Both the position numbers and the translations under genes were made by a program. The notes under the pieces were generated by a model. The model did no database searches and was not told where the DNA came from. It saw nothing but the letters and a program-made list of their open reading frames with translations. This document shows positions 18,293-26,980 of a stretch of DNA of 64,000 bases, piece by piece. How positions within the stretch are numbered: the stretch's first letter is position 1; each line of letters opens with the position of its first letter. This DNA comes from Comamonadaceae bacterium (GTDB lineage: Bacteria > Pseudomonadota > Gammaproteobacteria > Burkholderiales > Burkholderiaceae_C), in NCBI GenBank assembly GCA_947372865.1, contig CANBVJ010000001.1, positions 17,772-81,771 on the forward strand. Reading direction: 5' to 3'.

Positions 18293-19239
18293 GAGTCGCA
18301 ATAGCCCCCCTTAATCCCCACAGAGAGGCTCTGGCTGCTTGCCGGGTTTTGGTGGTGGGTGATGTGATGCTGGACCGATATTGGTTCGGTGATGTTGACC
18401 GCATCTCCCCCGAGGCTCCTGTGCCCGTGCTACTTGTTACGCGCGAACAGGAGCGATTGGGCGGGGCTGCCAACGTGGCGCTGAACGTCAAGACACTTGG
18501 TGGGCAGGTTACGCTGCTCAGTATGGTGGGGCAAGATGAGCCAGCACATCGGCTGACCGATCTCCTTCGGGCGCAGGGCGTTAACGCGGTGTTGGGCCAA
18601 GATCCTCGCTTGCAGACCATCGTCAAGCTAAGACTGATCGGTCGTTCACAGCAACTCATGCGCGTGGATTTCGAACAGGAGCCAGACCATGAGGTGCTTT
18701 CACAGATGCTGGCTGACTTCGAACGTGAATTGCCTAGGCATGATGTTGTTCTCTTCTCGGACTACGGGAAGGGCGGGCTCGCACACATTTCGCGCATGAT
18801 TGAGCTTGCGCGTATCGTCGGCAAGCCTGTACTGGTTGATCCCAAGGGGTCGGATTATTCGCGCTACGCGGGCGCCAGTGTGGTCACGCCCAACCGCGCG
18901 GAGTTGCGGCAGGTGGTTGGCGCTTGGCAAGACGAGACTGATTTGCACAGAAAGGCCGATGCCCTGCGCGTTAATCTGGGCCTTCAGGCGCTGTTGCTGA
19001 CTCGCTCCGAGGAAGGGATGTCTCTGTTTCAGGCTGACAGAGTGGAGCATGTTAAAGCGCAGGTTCGAGAGGTCGCCGATGTCACCGGCGCTGGTGACAC
19101 CGTGATTGCAACCCTTGCTTTGATGCTTTGCTGTGGCTTAAGCATGGCGCAGTCCATGGAAATATCCAATCGCGCTGGCGGTCTGGTTGTGTCAAAGTTC
19201 GGGACATCCACCGTAAGTTACGACGAGCTGTTTGTATGA
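18289..19239 (+). CDS. hldA: D-glycero-beta-D-manno-heptose-7-phosphate kinase (HldE kinase domain only)
   Basis: A 316-residue PfkB-family kinase corresponding only to the N-terminal half of bifunctional HldE. Motifs: RVLVVGDVMLDRYWFGDVDR, RLGGAANVALNVKTLGG, SDYGKGGLAHI, and the anion hole DVTGAGDTVIATLAL. The frame stops where HldE would continue into the cytidylyltransferase-like domain, so an HldC-type adenylyltransferase and GmhB phosphatase must be encoded elsewhere. The start is a TTG at 18289 overlapping the gmhA stop; that start is the weakest part of the call. Confidence 0.92.
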   Translation: MRVAIAPLNPHREALAACRVLVVGDVMLDRYWFGDVDRISPEAPVPVLLVTREQERLGGAANVALNVKTLGGQVTLLSMVGQDEPAHRLTDLLRAQGVNAVLGQDPRLQTIVKLRLIGRSQQLMRVDFEQEPDHEVLSQMLADFERELPRHDVVLFSDYGKGGLAHISRMIELARIVGKPVLVDPKGSDYSRYAGASVVTPNRAELRQVVGAWQDETDLHRKADALRVNLGLQALLLTRSEEGMSLFQADRVEHVKAQVREVADVTGAGDTVIATLALMLCCGLSMAQSMEISNRAGGLVVSKFGTSTVSYDELFV

Positions 19240-19455
19240 CCCGCTTGGAGGAAAAGGTCTGCGCGTAAGCTGAATTGCACTTCCTCTGGGACGCGTTGCA
19301 CCGTCGGCCCCTGAATTGCTGCCACTTTGCGGATAGCTGATCGGTGCAGTTAATTTGAACCCTAGAGTCAAGCTACCAGGTAAGGGCCCGATGGAGTGTC
19401 GCACTGAGTTTCTGGCTTGCACAACAAACCACTATCACAAACCGACCAATACCCA
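19240..19455. other. 216-bp gap before the WbpM-like gene
   Basis: No gene seen. It holds a direct repeat CTGAATTGC (19270-19278 and 19311-19319), inverted arms TGCACCG (19297-19303) and CGGTGCA (19342-19348), and a weak promoter-like pair TTGCGG (19327-19332) with TTAATT (19350-19355) at 17-base spacing. These may mark a separate promoter for the downstream gene. Confidence 0.3.
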
Positions 19456-21453
19456 ATGACCACCCAATTCGCCCGCTGGGCAATGCCCGTACTGACGCTG
19501 CCTCGTTCGGCCAAGCGGGGACTTGTCTTGGCGCTTGACGTAGGCCTATGTGTAATGAGCGTCTGGTTCGCCTATTACCTGCGTCTTGGGGAATTTGTGC
19601 CCCTTTCTAGCGCGCCCATTTTGGCTGTTGTGGCGGCGCTGGCCCTTTCCGTGCCTATTTTTGTGGTTTCAGGCTTGTACCGGGCTATCTTTCGTTACAG
19701 CGGCCTGCCGGCCATGCTCACGATGGCGCGCGCGCTGGGGGTCTACGGGCTGCTTTACGCTGCGGTGTTCACCGCAATGGGTGTAGACGGCGTACCCCGC
19801 ACGGTGGGCTTGATTCAGCCCATGTTGTTGCTTTTGTTCGTGGGTTCGTCTCGGGCGCTTGCGCGCGTTTGGATAGGCGATGTGCACCGCACCAAGCGTG
19901 AAAGAGCGTCTTTGCGCCAAGTGCTGATTTATGGCGCTGGAAGCGCCGGGCGCCAACTGGCTGCCGCGATGGCCAACGGGCAGGAGCTGCGCGTGGTGGG
20001 CTACTTGGACGACGACGAGCGGCTGCGCGGGCAGGTGCTCAATGGCTTGCCCATTCATTACCCCGCCGACTTGCCCGGTATTTTGGAAGTGCGCCCGGTC
20101 ACTGATGTGTTGTTGGCCCTGCCCAACCTATCGCGCCACCGGCGTAACGACATACTCGCCTCGCTGCTGCCCTATCGGCTGGCCGTGCGTACCTTGCCGG
20201 CGATGGCCGACCTGGCGGCTGGCCGGGTGAGTTTGAGCGACGTGCAGGAGCTTGACGTAGATGACCTGTTGGGGCGTGAGCCGGTCAAACCCAATGGGCT
20301 CTTGCTCAACCGCAACACGCGCGACAAGGTGGTGCTGGTAACCGGTGCGGGCGGCAGCATAGGCAGCGAGCTCTGCCGCCAGATTCTGAAGACCGGCCCG
20401 AGGCTGCTGCTGCTGGTAGAGATGAGCGAGTTCGCGCTGTACCAAGTGCACCAGGACTTGTTGGCCCTGGCCGGCGGTACCGCTGATGGCTCGGCGCGTT
20501 TGGCCGAAGCAAAGGTGGATGCGGGTATAGAAATCGTGCCGCTCCTGGCCTCGGTCTGCGATGAGGACCGGATGCACGAAATCATGGACACCTGGCGGCC
20601 CGACACCGTCTACCACGCCGCCGCTTATAAGCATGTGCCGATGGTGGAGCACAACCCCGCGCAGGGCGTGCGCAACAACGTCTGGGGCACGCGGGTGTGC
20701 GCCGAGGCGGCCACACTCTGCGGTGTCCGGAACTTCGTGCTGATCAGCACCGACAAGGCGGTGCGCCCTACCAATGTGATGGGCGCGACCAAGCGCCTGG
20801 CCGAGATGGTGCTGCAGGCCCTGGCCGAACGCGGCCAGGCGACGCCTGGTGGCACGGTGTTCTCGATGGTGCGCTTTGGCAACGTGCTGGGCTCTAGCGG
20901 CTCGGTGGTGCCGCTTTTTCGCCAGCAGATCAAGGACGGCGGGCCCATTACCTTGACCCATGCCGACATTACGCGCTACTTCATGAGTATTCCCGAGGCG
21001 GCGCAACTGGTGATTCAGGCCGGTGCCATGGCCAGCGGCGGCGACGTGTTCGTGCTGGACATGGGGCAGCCCGTGCGCATCTACGACCTGGCAAGCCGCA
21101 TGGTGGAACTCAGCGGCCTGGTGGTAAAGAACGAGGCCAACCCCGACGGCGATATTGAACTCTGCGTCACTGGCTTGCGCCCCGGCGAAAAGCTTTACGA
21201 AGAGCTGCTCATTGGCGACAACCCAGAACCCACGCAGCATCCCCGCATCATGGCGGCGCACGAGGACTTTCTGCCTTGGGGACGACTGAGCCAGCAGCTC
21301 GACGCACTGGGCATGGCGCTGGGCGTGAACGACGTACCGGTGATCCGGCGCATGCTGGGGCAACTGGTGCCGGGCTACCAGCCGATGGGCGATGTGGTGG
21401 ACTGGGTGCACATGGCGCAGGAGCGCGAGGCGCCGCAGGCCGACTTGGGTTAA
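19456..21453 (+). CDS. wbpM: WbpM/CapD-like nucleoside-diphosphate-sugar 4,6-dehydratase, membrane-bound
   Basis: A 665-residue protein. About four membrane helices occupy residues 20-130, followed by a first Rossmann fold (LIYGAGSAGRQLAAAM) and the catalytic second one (VVLVTGAGGSIGSELCRQI). The active-site run LISTDKAVRPTNVMGATKRL has Met where other SDRs have Tyr, as in WbpM. WbpM makes UDP-4-keto-6-deoxy-GlcNAc for UDP-QuiNAc or UDP-FucNAc; the WbpV-like reductase at 15747 would act next. The ATG at 19456 is preferred over an in-frame TTG at 19417. It often closes O-antigen loci, and here marks the locus end. Its stop overlaps the convergent neighbour's stop. Confidence 0.9.
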   Translation: MTTQFARWAMPVLTLPRSAKRGLVLALDVGLCVMSVWFAYYLRLGEFVPLSSAPILAVVAALALSVPIFVVSGLYRAIFRYSGLPAMLTMARALGVYGLLYAAVFTAMGVDGVPRTVGLIQPMLLLLFVGSSRALARVWIGDVHRTKRERASLRQVLIYGAGSAGRQLAAAMANGQELRVVGYLDDDERLRGQVLNGLPIHYPADLPGILEVRPVTDVLLALPNLSRHRRNDILASLLPYRLAVRTLPAMADLAAGRVSLSDVQELDVDDLLGREPVKPNGLLLNRNTRDKVVLVTGAGGSIGSELCRQILKTGPRLLLLVEMSEFALYQVHQDLLALAGGTADGSARLAEAKVDAGIEIVPLLASVCDEDRMHEIMDTWRPDTVYHAAAYKHVPMVEHNPAQGVRNNVWGTRVCAEAATLCGVRNFVLISTDKAVRPTNVMGATKRLAEMVLQALAERGQATPGGTVFSMVRFGNVLGSSGSVVPLFRQQIKDGGPITLTHADITRYFMSIPEAAQLVIQAGAMASGGDVFVLDMGQPVRIYDLASRMVELSGLVVKNEANPDGDIELCVTGLRPGEKLYEELLIGDNPEPTQHPRIMAAHEDFLPWGRLSQQLDALGMALGVNDVPVIRRMLGQLVPGYQPMGDVVDWVHMAQEREAPQADLG

Positions 21454-22352
21454 GGCCCTTCGCCCCCCACCAGTCCAAGCCTCCCATACTCCCCCCGCTT
21501 CATCTCCAAATACTCAGCCCGCCCCAACTCGTGCAGCTGCTGCGGATAGCGCTCGGTCTCGTCGTACCAGCAGGGCGCCATTTGGGCAAAGCGCTGGGCA
21601 GAGGCTTCGGTGCCTGCAAACTGCAGGCCGCAGCTTAAGGCCATAAAGTAGCGCATGGTGTTGCGCTCAATAATGCCGCGCACGCCGCCCACAAACTGCG
21701 CGTCGGCGGGGCGGTTGGCCTCACTGGGCGGGGCCTGTTCTTTGCTGAATCCCACTTTGCCCCGCCCCAGTGTTTGCAGGTACACACCCGTGGCCAGGCG
21801 CCCGGCCAGGCTGCTGCGGTAGCTGTAGTGCAGGTGGATAAACGATTTGCGCGCGCCCAAGGCAATGGCCTGCACGCGCAGCGTGCCGTCCTTGGTGCCC
21901 AGGGGGCCAGTGGCAGAGCTCAAGTGCGTCTCCAGCACGGCGGCTTGCGGGGCCGATGTCTCAAACCTGAAATCCATGGGCGTGGTGCTGGCCAGCGCCT
22001 GCGGGCCTTTGGTGCCCATGCGCATTTGCAGGGCGGGCGCTTCGTCTTGGCGGCCCACGATGCAGCTTTTGGTGTTGCTGATTAGCAGCAAGATTTCGCA
22101 CCAGCGCTGCGGGCTGCGGTTGACCAGCTCCAGGCTGGCCAGTGGCACGTCCAGCGTGGCATAAATATCGCCGCTCAGGCGCTCGGACGCTTCGGTCGAA
22201 TCAAGCACCAGTTCGCGTTGAAACGGGCTTTGCACCAGGCGCGGCTGCAGGCTGCGGTACAAGCTTTGCATTTCGCCCAAGTCCGCACTGTGGGCAAGCG
22301 TCGCCAGCACGGCGCCTAAATACAACAAAAAAAGCCGGGCCAAAGTTTGCAT
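21450..22352 (-). CDS. Exported protein of unknown function
   Basis: A 300-residue protein I do not recognise. Starting at the ATG at 22352 gives a classic signal peptide (MQTLARLFLLYLGAVLATL, cleavage probably after AHS). The mature part is mixed, with four cysteines (in RWCEIL, TKSCIV, ALSCGL and APCWYD) that could form two disulfides. There are no membrane segments beyond the signal. It is convergent with the WbpM-like gene, sharing three bases at the stops, and divergent from proV. A longer frame begins at 22388. The position beside the surface-polysaccharide locus gives no firm clue to function. Confidence 0.7.
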   Translation of the reverse strand: MQTLARLFLLYLGAVLATLAHSADLGEMQSLYRSLQPRLVQSPFQRELVLDSTEASERLSGDIYATLDVPLASLELVNRSPQRWCEILLLISNTKSCIVGRQDEAPALQMRMGTKGPQALASTTPMDFRFETSAPQAAVLETHLSSATGPLGTKDGTLRVQAIALGARKSFIHLHYSYRSSLAGRLATGVYLQTLGRGKVGFSKEQAPPSEANRPADAQFVGGVRGIIERNTMRYFMALSCGLQFAGTEASAQRFAQMAPCWYDETERYPQQLHELGRAEYLEMKRGEYGRLGLVGGEGP

Positions 22353-22581
22353 GGTTCGCGTCACGATCTGTAAACATGCGCAGCGCATGTGGCGCTATCT
22401 TGCACCGGTTTGCCCCCATATCCGCTGCTTGTTGGACCCAATCTGGCCGCTTCGTGCGCTGCGTCAATGCCCGAGCGGGGGCCACAGCGCTAATGCGGGG
22501 CCCCGTTGAAGGGGCGTTTCTGGTGGTAGGCTCAAAGCTGTCATCAACACGTCACCGTTTGCTTGGATCGAGACCCCCGCC

Positions 22582-23814
22582 GTGCCCGAAAAAGTTGTCG
22601 TCAAAAACCTCTACAAAGTCTATGGCTCCGAGCCGGGGCGCGCCATGGACATGCTGCGCGCTGGCCAGACCAAAGACCAGATTTTTCAACAGACCGGCAT
22701 GGTCGTTGGCGTGACAGACGCCAGCTTTGCGGTCAACGAGGGCGAGATATTTGTCCTGATGGGCCTGTCGGGCTCGGGCAAGTCCACGCTGATTCGCCTG
22801 CTCAACCGCTTGGTGGAACCCACGCATGGGCAAATTTTGCTGGGTGGCCAAGACGTGGCCGCTATGAGCAAGAAAGCGCTGATCGCGCTGCGGCGCAAAG
22901 ACCTGGCCATGGTGTTCCAGTCGTTTGCGTTGTTGCCGCACCTGTCGGTGCTGCAAAACACCGCCTTTGGCCTGGAAGTCGCCGGCGTGGACCGCAAGGC
23001 GCGTGAGCGCCGCGCCATGGAAGTGCTCGACCAGGTGGGCTTGCGCACCTTTGCGCACCAGATGCCCGCAGCCCTTTCAGGCGGCATGCAGCAGCGCGTG
23101 GGTCTGGCGCGCGCGCTGGCGGTAGACCCGTCGCTCATGCTGATGGACGAGGCGTTTTCGGCGCTAGACCCGCTCAAACGCACTGAAATGCAAGAACTAT
23201 TGCTGCAACTGCAAAAAGAGCAGCAGCGCACCATTGTGTTTGTGTCGCATGACCTGGACGAGGCCTTTCATATTGGCAACCGCATCGCCATCATGGAAGG
23301 CGGGCGCATTGTGCAAGTGGGCACGCCCGCCGAAATCTTGCGCAACCCCAGCGACGCTTATGTGCGCGCCTTCTTCAAAGGCGTCGACGTCAAAAAATAC
23401 CTCTTGGCCCAAGACGTGGCCCGCATGGACGAAACCCTGCTGATTCGCCCCAGCGCAGACGCCCGTGCCGACATGGCGCAGGCGGTGGAGCAGCTGCGCC
23501 AGACTCGGCGCAACTACGCCTTTGTGGTGGGCAACGACGCGCGCCTGCGTGGCGGTGTGTCGCTGGACACGCTCTTGCGCGGCCTGGAGTCGGGCGCCAG
23601 CAGCCTGGACGGCCTGTATTTGGACGACATGGGCCCGGTGCCCGCCGCCCTGAGCCTGAACGCGCTGATCGGGCGCATCGTGCGCCATCCGCTGCCGCTT
23701 CCGGTGGTGGACGCGCAGCAGCGCTACCTGGGTGCGGTGACGCAAACGGTGTTGCTGCAAAAAATGGTGGACATTGACACAGACGCGCAAATAGGGGAGG
23801 CCGGCGATGAGTGA
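22582..23814 (+). CDS. proV: Glycine betaine/proline ABC transporter ATP-binding protein
   Basis: A 410-residue ATPase of a quaternary-amine ABC importer. Walker A is GLSGSGKST (61-69), the Q-loop lies in MVFQSFALLPH, the signature is LSGGMQQRVGLARAL and Walker B is LMLMDEAFSALDP. The extended N-terminus (KNLYKVYGSEPGRAMDML) is specific to ProV/OpuAA. From about residue 280 to 400 there are tandem CBS domains, which sense ionic strength in OpuA-type transporters. GTG start at 22582. It overlaps proW by 8 bases; the binding protein gene proX lies 9 kb away at 33688. Confidence 0.94.
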   Translation: MPEKVVVKNLYKVYGSEPGRAMDMLRAGQTKDQIFQQTGMVVGVTDASFAVNEGEIFVLMGLSGSGKSTLIRLLNRLVEPTHGQILLGGQDVAAMSKKALIALRRKDLAMVFQSFALLPHLSVLQNTAFGLEVAGVDRKARERRAMEVLDQVGLRTFAHQMPAALSGGMQQRVGLARALAVDPSLMLMDEAFSALDPLKRTEMQELLLQLQKEQQRTIVFVSHDLDEAFHIGNRIAIMEGGRIVQVGTPAEILRNPSDAYVRAFFKGVDVKKYLLAQDVARMDETLLIRPSADARADMAQAVEQLRQTRRNYAFVVGNDARLRGGVSLDTLLRGLESGASSLDGLYLDDMGPVPAALSLNALIGRIVRHPLPLPVVDAQQRYLGAVTQTVLLQKMVDIDTDAQIGEAGDE

Positions 23815-24694
23815 GTTTCTGCCTTTGGGCGAATGGGTGGACCGGGGCGTCAAATTCGTCATCGACAACGACGGCGGCACGCTGGAGCGCCTGGGCTCGG
23901 GCATTGGCAGCTTTACCGAAACCATTGAGCTGGCGCTGCAGGCGCTGCCCGTAGGCGTGGTGGCTGGCGTGCTGGTGCTGACCGCCTGGTGGCGCGTGGG
24001 CTGGCAGTTTGCGCTGTTTTGCCTGGCGTGCTGCTTTGTGATTTACGACACCGGCTTTTGGCCCCAGACCATGGTGACGCTGGCCTTGGTGTTTGCCGCC
24101 ACCTTTATCAGCCTGCTGCTCGGGCTGCCGCTGGGCATTGGGGTGGCGGCCAGCCGCCGCATGGCTGCGGTGGTGCGCCCCACGCTGGACTTTATGCAAA
24201 CCATGCCGGCCTTTGTTTACCTGATACCGGCGGCCATGCTGTTTGGCCTGGGCCGCGTGCCCGGCGTGCTGGCCACGGTGATATTTGCCATGCCGCCCGT
24301 GGTGCGCCTGACCAGCCTGGGCATCCGGCAGGTCAACAAAGAGCAGGTCGAAGCCGGCATTACTTTTGGCTGCACGCCGCTGCAAGTGCTGTTCAAGGTG
24401 CAGATTCCGGGCGCCATGCCGTCCATCATGGCGGGCATCAACCAGACCATCATGATGGCCTTGTCCATGGTCATCATTGCGTCCATGGTGGGGGCAGGGG
24501 GCTTGGGCAACGACGTGCTGGCCAGCATCCAGCGTCTCGATATTGGCCTGGGCTTTGAGTCGGGCCTGGCCGTGGTGCTGCTGGCCATCATGCTGGACCG
24601 CATTACCGAGACTTTTGGCAGCGCGCAGCCCCGGCGCAGCTGGCGCGCCAAACTCGGCCTGGGCGAGCGTGCGAAAAGCGCAGACCGGCCATGA
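23807..24694 (+). CDS. proW: Glycine betaine/proline ABC transporter permease
   Basis: A 295-residue permease with about six to seven helices. The BPD-transport domain covers about residues 95-275, with TMQTMPAFVYLIPAAMLFGL-type text (DFMQTMPAFVYLIPA) and the EAA loop region EAGITFGCTPLQVLFKVQIP. ASMVGAGGLGNDVLASIQRLD is the conserved C-terminal block of ProW/OpuAB. It starts inside the end of proV and its own end overlaps the regulator gene (ATGA), so the three are one transcription unit. Confidence 0.94.
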   Translation: MSEFLPLGEWVDRGVKFVIDNDGGTLERLGSGIGSFTETIELALQALPVGVVAGVLVLTAWWRVGWQFALFCLACCFVIYDTGFWPQTMVTLALVFAATFISLLLGLPLGIGVAASRRMAAVVRPTLDFMQTMPAFVYLIPAAMLFGLGRVPGVLATVIFAMPPVVRLTSLGIRQVNKEQVEAGITFGCTPLQVLFKVQIPGAMPSIMAGINQTIMMALSMVIIASMVGAGGLGNDVLASIQRLDIGLGFESGLAVVLLAIMLDRITETFGSAQPRRSWRAKLGLGERAKSADRP

Positions 24695-25713
24695 GAGCGG
24701 CCCCCGCTACCCACCTCAGCAGCGCGGGCGTGCACCGCTTTGTGTTTTTGACTCTGCCCAATTACTCGCTGATTGCGCTCTCCAGCGCAGTGGAGGCCCT
24801 GCGCATGGCTAACCGCGTGGCCAAAAAAGAGATTTACCAGTGGACACTGGCCAGCATGGACGGCACACCCGTGCCCGCCAGCAACGGCCTGTCCATGGCG
24901 CCCACCGTGGCGCTGGACGACGCTGGCCCGGCGCAAATCGTGTTCGTCTGCGGCGGCGTGGACATCGAGGCCGCCTGCACCAGCGAGGTGATAGCGGCGC
25001 TGCGCCGCCTGGCCCAGCGGCAGATGGCCCTGGGGTCTTTGTGCACCGGCGGCTATGTGCTGGCCAAGGCTGGGCTGCTGGACAAATACAAGGCGGTGGT
25101 GCACTGGGAAAACATGTCCGCGCTGGAAGAACAGTTTCCCAAAGTGATTTTTTCGCGCCAGCTGTTTGCTATTGACCGCGACCGCTACACCTGCTCGGGC
25201 GGTGTAGCGCCGCTGGATTTGATGCTCAACATCATCCAGGGCCACCTGGGGCGCGACGTGGCGCCCATGATCTCAGAGCAGTTCATCCTAGACCGCATCC
25301 GCAACGACCAAGACCGCCAGCACGTGCCGCTGATGGCGCGCGTAGGCCTGTTCCACGAAAACCTTATTGAGGCCGCCGCCCTGATGGAGGCCAATCTGGA
25401 AGAGCCCCTGTCCTTGGACGAGATTGCCGACTTGGTGGGCGTGTCGCGCCGCCAGATCGAGCGCCTTTTCAAACGCTACGTGGGCGAGGTGCCCACCAAG
25501 TACTACCTGGACATGCGCCTGCGCCGCGCCCGCAGCCTGCTGCTGCAAACCGCCATGTCGGTGATGGAAGTGGCCGTGGCCTGCGGCTTTCAGTCGCCAC
25601 CGCATTTTTCCAAGTGCTACCGCGACCTGTTTGGCCACACCCCCAGCGCCGAACGGCGCAACAGCCGCCTGGCTTTGTTGGCGCCGGTATCCAGCAAAGG
25701 AAGCCTCTCTTAG
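24691..25713 (+). CDS. GlxA-family AraC-type regulator, GbdR/CdhR-like
   Basis: A 340-residue regulator. Residues about 10-185 form a DJ-1/PfpI-like domain (RFVFLTLPNYSLIALSSAVE, LGSLCTGGYVLAKAGLLD), and residues about 225-325 an AraC HTH domain (SLDEIADLVGVSRRQIERLF, then YYLDMRLRRARSLLLQT). GbdR and CdhR, which activate betaine and carnitine catabolism in Pseudomonas and Burkholderiales, have exactly this build. Overlap with proW and the nearby betA, betB, proX and one-carbon genes make it the likely betaine- or dimethylglycine-responsive activator of the region. The effector is inferred, not seen. Confidence 0.85.
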   Translation: MRAAPATHLSSAGVHRFVFLTLPNYSLIALSSAVEALRMANRVAKKEIYQWTLASMDGTPVPASNGLSMAPTVALDDAGPAQIVFVCGGVDIEAACTSEVIAALRRLAQRQMALGSLCTGGYVLAKAGLLDKYKAVVHWENMSALEEQFPKVIFSRQLFAIDRDRYTCSGGVAPLDLMLNIIQGHLGRDVAPMISEQFILDRIRNDQDRQHVPLMARVGLFHENLIEAAALMEANLEEPLSLDEIADLVGVSRRQIERLFKRYVGEVPTKYYLDMRLRRARSLLLQTAMSVMEVAVACGFQSPPHFSKCYRDLFGHTPSAERRNSRLALLAPVSSKGSLS

Positions 25714-25780
25714 AGTGGTGTTTCACATGCGCGGTATTTGAGTTAGTCCGGACTTCATTTCCCCCCCCCTATCCCCCCAG

Positions 25781-25813
25781 CCCCCTTTCCACCCCAGCGG
25801 GGTGGAAAGGGGG
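25781..25813 (+). repeat. Hairpin repeat, copy 1
   Basis: A perfect 15-bp stem: CCCCCTTTCCACCCC, loop AGC, GGGGTGGAAAGGGGG. Directly after it comes AACAGCCACATTTG (25818 onward), which recurs inverted at 25949-25962. No T run follows, so a simple terminator is not the whole explanation. Confidence 0.75.
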
Positions 25814-25817
25814 AGCT

Positions 25818-25962
25818 AACAGCCACATTTGTTTTTTCGCTTTGGCTAGGGCACCACTGGCCACTTCTGTGGGAATTCGGCTAATGGCCTATATATCGTG
25901 CAAGGAGTGGGTGTACCGCCTGTAGAAGGCTAGCCGAAGCGACGAAGCCAAATGTGGCTGTT
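25818..25962. repeat. Long inverted repeat (arms 25818-25849 and 25930-25962)
   Basis: The left arm begins AACAGCCACATTTG and ends TCGCTTTGGCTAG. The right arm, read on the other strand, begins with the same 14 bases and ends TCGCTTCGGCTAG. About 80 bases of unique sequence separate the arms. The hairpins at 25781 and 25968 flank it symmetrically, so the whole is two copies of one element facing each other. Confidence 0.7.
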
Positions 25963-25967
25963 TGGCC

Positions 25968-25998
25968 CCCCTCTCTCGCCCGCTGGGCGAGAGAGGGG
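25968..25998 (-). repeat. Hairpin repeat, copy 2 (inverted)
   Basis: A perfect 14-bp stem, CCCCTCTCTCGCCC with GGGCGAGAGAGGGG. On the minus strand the loop is AGC, the same as in copy 1, but the stem sequence is different. Conserved loop and flank with changed but still paired arms points to selection on the hairpin shape. Confidence 0.75.
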
Positions 25999-26104
25999 TT
26001 GGGGGAGAGAGTGGGCAAAAAGCGCCGCAACGCAAATACAACTTTCCCCCCGCGAGGATTTGACGTAAAGCCAAGCGCGCAGAGAGCCGCGCGCCGACGC
26101 CGTC

Positions 26105-26980
26105 TTAGCGAAACACCACAGTACGGCTGCCGTTCAAGAACACCCGGCGCTCGATGTGAAAGCGCAAGGCGGTGGCCAGCGCGCGGCACTCGGAGTCGCG
26201 TCCGGCAGAAGCCAGCTTTTCTGGGGTGTAAGTGTGGTCCACGCGCTCGACAAACTGCTCGATGATTGGGCCTTCGTCCAGGTCGGCGGTCACATAGTGC
26301 GCCGTGGCGCCCGTGAGCTTGACGCCGCGCGTGTGCGCTTGGTGGTAAGGCTTTGCACCCTTGAAACCGGGCAAGAACGAGTGGTGGATGTTCATGGCGC
26401 GCCCGCGCAGGTTGCGGCACAGCTCGTCAGACAGCACTTGCATATAGCGCGCCAGCACCACCAGCTCGCTTTGCGTTTCTTCCACGATGGCCAGCAGGCG
26501 TGCCTCTTGGGCTGCTTTGGTGTCAGGCGTCACTGGCAGGTGGACATAAGGAATGCCGTGCGACTCCACCAAGGCTTTCAGGTCGGGGTGGTTGGACACC
26601 ACGGTGGTGATGTCCATATTGAGCTCGCCAGTGCGCTGGCGGTACAGCAGGTCAACCAGGCAGTGGTCAAATTTGGACACCATGATCAGCACGCGCGGCT
26701 TTTTGGTGCCGTCGTAGATCGACCATTCCATTTGCTCTTTGGTGGCGACTTCTTCAAACTGCGCGCGCAACGCGTCCAGCGCCGGGGTGTGGTCCGGGTC
26801 GGCGTAGAAAGTGACGCGCACGAAAAAACGCTCGCTCAGGATGTCGTCAAACTGCTGCATATCGGTGATGTAGCAGCGCCGAGAGGCCAAAAACCCCGAC
26901 ACCGCCGCCACCGTGCCCAGGCGACTGGCGCAACTGGCGTTCAAGATGTAATGCGGTTTGCCTTCGAGAGCGACGGACAT
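26105..26980 (-). CDS. purU: Formyltetrahydrofolate deformylase
   Basis: A 291-residue enzyme releasing formate and THF from 10-formyl-THF. An N-terminal ACT domain (about 8-85) is followed by the formyltransferase-fold domain. There PRVLIMVSKFDHCLVDLLYR, the catalytic Asn-His in MNIHHSFLPGFKGAKPYHQA, and the Asp in TADLDEGPIIEQ are seen. In betaine and sarcosine users PurU commonly drains one-carbon units. Here it is divergent from the corrinoid/folate cluster across a 305-base gap, which fits a role in oxidising methyl groups to formate. Confidence 0.95.
   Translation of the reverse strand: MSVALEGKPHYILNASCASRLGTVAAVSGFLASRRCYITDMQQFDDILSERFFVRVTFYADPDHTPALDALRAQFEEVATKEQMEWSIYDGTKKPRVLIMVSKFDHCLVDLLYRQRTGELNMDITTVVSNHPDLKALVESHGIPYVHLPVTPDTKAAQEARLLAIVEETQSELVVLARYMQVLSDELCRNLRGRAMNIHHSFLPGFKGAKPYHQAHTRGVKLTGATAHYVTADLDEGPIIEQFVERVDHTYTPEKLASAGRDSECRALATALRFHIERRVFLNGSRTVVFR

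Larger units (their letters stand above)
25714..26104. other. 391-bp gap between convergent genes, filled by inverted hairpin repeats
   Basis: No gene is supported. The gap lies between the ends of the regulator gene and purU. It holds two strong hairpins (25781-25813, 25968-25998) in mirror arrangement and a longer inverted repeat (25818-25849 with 25930-25962). It may serve as a bidirectional terminator. Confidence 0.6.

Noticed and set aside
20128..21411. A 427-codon minus-strand frame
   Set aside because: It is a His-rich shadow of the WbpM-like gene.
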